From JBGPYB01 sp041493035 (lineage in GTDB: Bacteria; Acidobacteriota; Vicinamibacteria; Fen-336), in assembly GCA_041493035.1 (NCBI GenBank), contig JBGPYB010000141.1, positions 1 through 12,016 of the forward strand: a stretch of 12,016 nt of DNA. The letters run 5' to 3'. The notes under the pieces were generated by a model, which was not told where the DNA came from, did not search any database, and saw only the letters and a program-made list of their open reading frames with translations. The position numbers and the translations under genes are program-made. Of this stretch, positions 10,814 through 12,016 are shown piece by piece; within the stretch, counting starts at the first letter, position 1, and each line of letters begins with the position of its first letter.

Positions 10814-12016
10814 GCGGTCCCGGTTCACCGTGACCTTGCGGCCGCGGATCCGTGTTTTGCGCAGGGCGGCGATGATGTCATCGGCCCGATCCTTCGGGAC
10901 CTCGACGATCGAGAAGCCGTCGGCGATCTCGATCGAGCCCAGGGTGTTCGACTTGATCCCGGCCTCGCCCGTGATGGCGCCCACCAGGTCCCCCGGACCG
11001 ATGCCGGCTTGCCGGCCGGCGCTGACGAAGAGGCGCACCATCGGTCCCGAGGGCTTGCGCGCGGCGTAGGCGGCGCCGCCCTTCCCCGAGCGAGGCGCCT
11101 TGCGGTCGGACGGACGGCTCTCGACCACCGAGACCTGCGGGATCTCCTTCTCGTCGGTCGCGCTGCCGGCGGCTTCGAGAGCCATCTTGACCGCGGCCGA
11201 CGCGATGCGCACGAGGTCGAACTCCCCCGCCAGGGATTCCACCACCACGCGCACGTCGTCGGCGTCGCCCGCGAGGAGGCGCTCGCGGAGGGAGGCCTGC
11301 ATGACGTCCAGCCGGCGCGAGCGGAGATCGGCGACCGTGGGCACGGAGGCGATCTCGATCCGCTGCTTCGTGAAGGCCTCGATGTTGCGCAGGAACCGGT
11401 GCTCGCGCGGCTCGGCCAGGGTGATGGCGACGCCGGTGCGCCCGATGCGCCCGGTGCGCCCGATCCGGTGCACGTAGTCTTCCGGGGCCGAGGGGACGTC
11501 GTAGTTGACGACGTGGGACAGGTGCTCGATGTCGAGGCCGCGGGCGGCCACGTCGGTGGCCACGAGCAGGTCCACCTTCGACGCGCGGAAGAGGCCCATG
11601 ACGCGATCGCGCTGCGGCTGGGCCATGCCCCCGTGGAGGGCCTCGGCCCGGTAGCCGTGGGCGCTCAGCGTCTCAACGAGCTGGTCCACCTCGAGGCGCG
11701 TGCGGCAGAACACGAGGGCCGATGTCGGGTTCTCCATGTCCAGAACGCGTCCGAGAGCGAGCGGCTTGTGGGCGCGAGGGACGATGAAGGCGACCTGTCG
11801 GACCTGCGGCAGCTTGCCCGCGGCCGGCTTCTCGCGGGCGATGGTGAGCCGGGCCGGGTTCCGCAGGTGCCGCTGCGCGATCGCGGCGATGCGCGGCGGT
11901 ATCGTGGCCGAGAAGAGCACCGTCTGCCGCTCGCGCGGCGTCGCCACGAGGATCGCCTCGAGATCCTCGGCGAAACCCATGTCGAGCATCTCGTCGGCCT
12001 CGTCCAGCACGACGAC
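10799..12016 (-). CDS. DEAD-box RNA helicase, 3' part
   Basis: 406 codons to the window edge; the 5' third with motifs Q, I and Ia is outside. Visible motifs in order: II VVVLDEADEMLDMGF, III SATIPPRI, IV ALVFCRTR, then HGGMAQPQRDRVM, V LLVATDVAARGLDIEHLSHVVNYDVP, VI HRIGRTGRIGRTG. A helical linker region follows, then an Arg/Lys-rich segment, and in the last ~80 residues a DbpA-type RNA-binding domain (VRLFVSAGRQAGIGPGDLVGAI, then LGSIEIADGFSIVEV). This is the layout of the DeaD/CsdA and DbpA group, which remodels ribosomal and messenger RNA, often in the cold. Intact in the visible part. Probably the first core-genome gene outside the accessory region. Confidence 0.93.
   Translation of the reverse strand, partial: VVVLDEADEMLDMGFAEDLEAILVATPRERQTVLFSATIPPRIAAIAQRHLRNPARLTIAREKPAAGKLPQVRQVAFIVPRAHKPLALGRVLDMENPTSALVFCRTRLEVDQLVETLSAHGYRAEALHGGMAQPQRDRVMGLFRASKVDLLVATDVAARGLDIEHLSHVVNYDVPSAPEDYVHRIGRTGRIGRTGVAITLAEPREHRFLRNIEAFTKQRIEIASVPTVADLRSRRLDVMQASLRERLLAGDADDVRVVVESLAGEFDLVRIASAAVKMALEAAGSATDEKEIPQVSVVESRPSDRKAPRSGKGGAAYAARKPSGPMVRLFVSAGRQAGIGPGDLVGAITGEAGIKSNTLGSIEIADGFSIVEVPKDRADDIIAALRKTRIRGRKVTVNRDRKAPK

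Overview
This is a GC-rich window (roughly two thirds G+C by eye) from a Gram-negative bacterium. A lipoprotein and an OmpA-type outer-membrane protein at the right end support the Gram-negative reading. The exact phylum cannot be fixed from the sequence. The number of Uma2 and toxin-antitoxin genes, together with a DEAD-box helicase carrying a DbpA-type RNA-binding tail, would fit a free-living, large-genome lineage such as Acidobacteriota, Myxococcota or a related uncultured group (inference).

Left part (1-4632): a minus-strand pair made of an 833-residue SMC/Rad50-like ABC ATPase with a single CPIC zinc-hook-like motif, and a partly visible downstream partner whose GTG start overlapped the ATPase stop in a GTGA junction. 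This pair is flanked, and apparently interrupted, by small mobile-type genes. A Uma2 nuclease gene sits between the ATPase stop and the partner start, with an imperfect repeat of that junction on either side. A ParE-type toxin-antitoxin module sits upstream, and beyond it lies a diverged relic of the first ~19 codons of an ATPase gene. An ORF6N-domain gene with a perfect internal palindrome follows.

Middle part (4805-8588): a run of small TA-type genes. On the plus strand a compact operon reads hicA, hicB, an MqsA/YgiT-type zinc-finger protein, a small unrecognised protein with an SGEDYLYP motif, and a second Uma2 gene about 70% identical to the first. Facing it on the minus strand is a two-gene unit: a 78-residue protein with an HWYEAHGIG motif, followed by a paralogue of the SGEDYLYP protein. 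Next come a DUF4287/SRPBCC-like protein, then an AbrB-type antitoxin with a RelE/ParE-like toxin behind a readable promoter.

Right part (8720-12016): a third, divergent Uma2 gene, probably starting at a TTG codon, stands directly before the in-frame remains of another gene. The accessory region then gives way to housekeeping-type genes: a lipoprotein plus OmpA-family pair, and the convergent 3' part of a DEAD-box RNA helicase.

No transposase, integrase, tRNA, rRNA or CRISPR array is visible. The island looks as if it was built by repeated insertion of single small genes or gene pairs at gene boundaries, leaving relics of neighbouring genes at three places.
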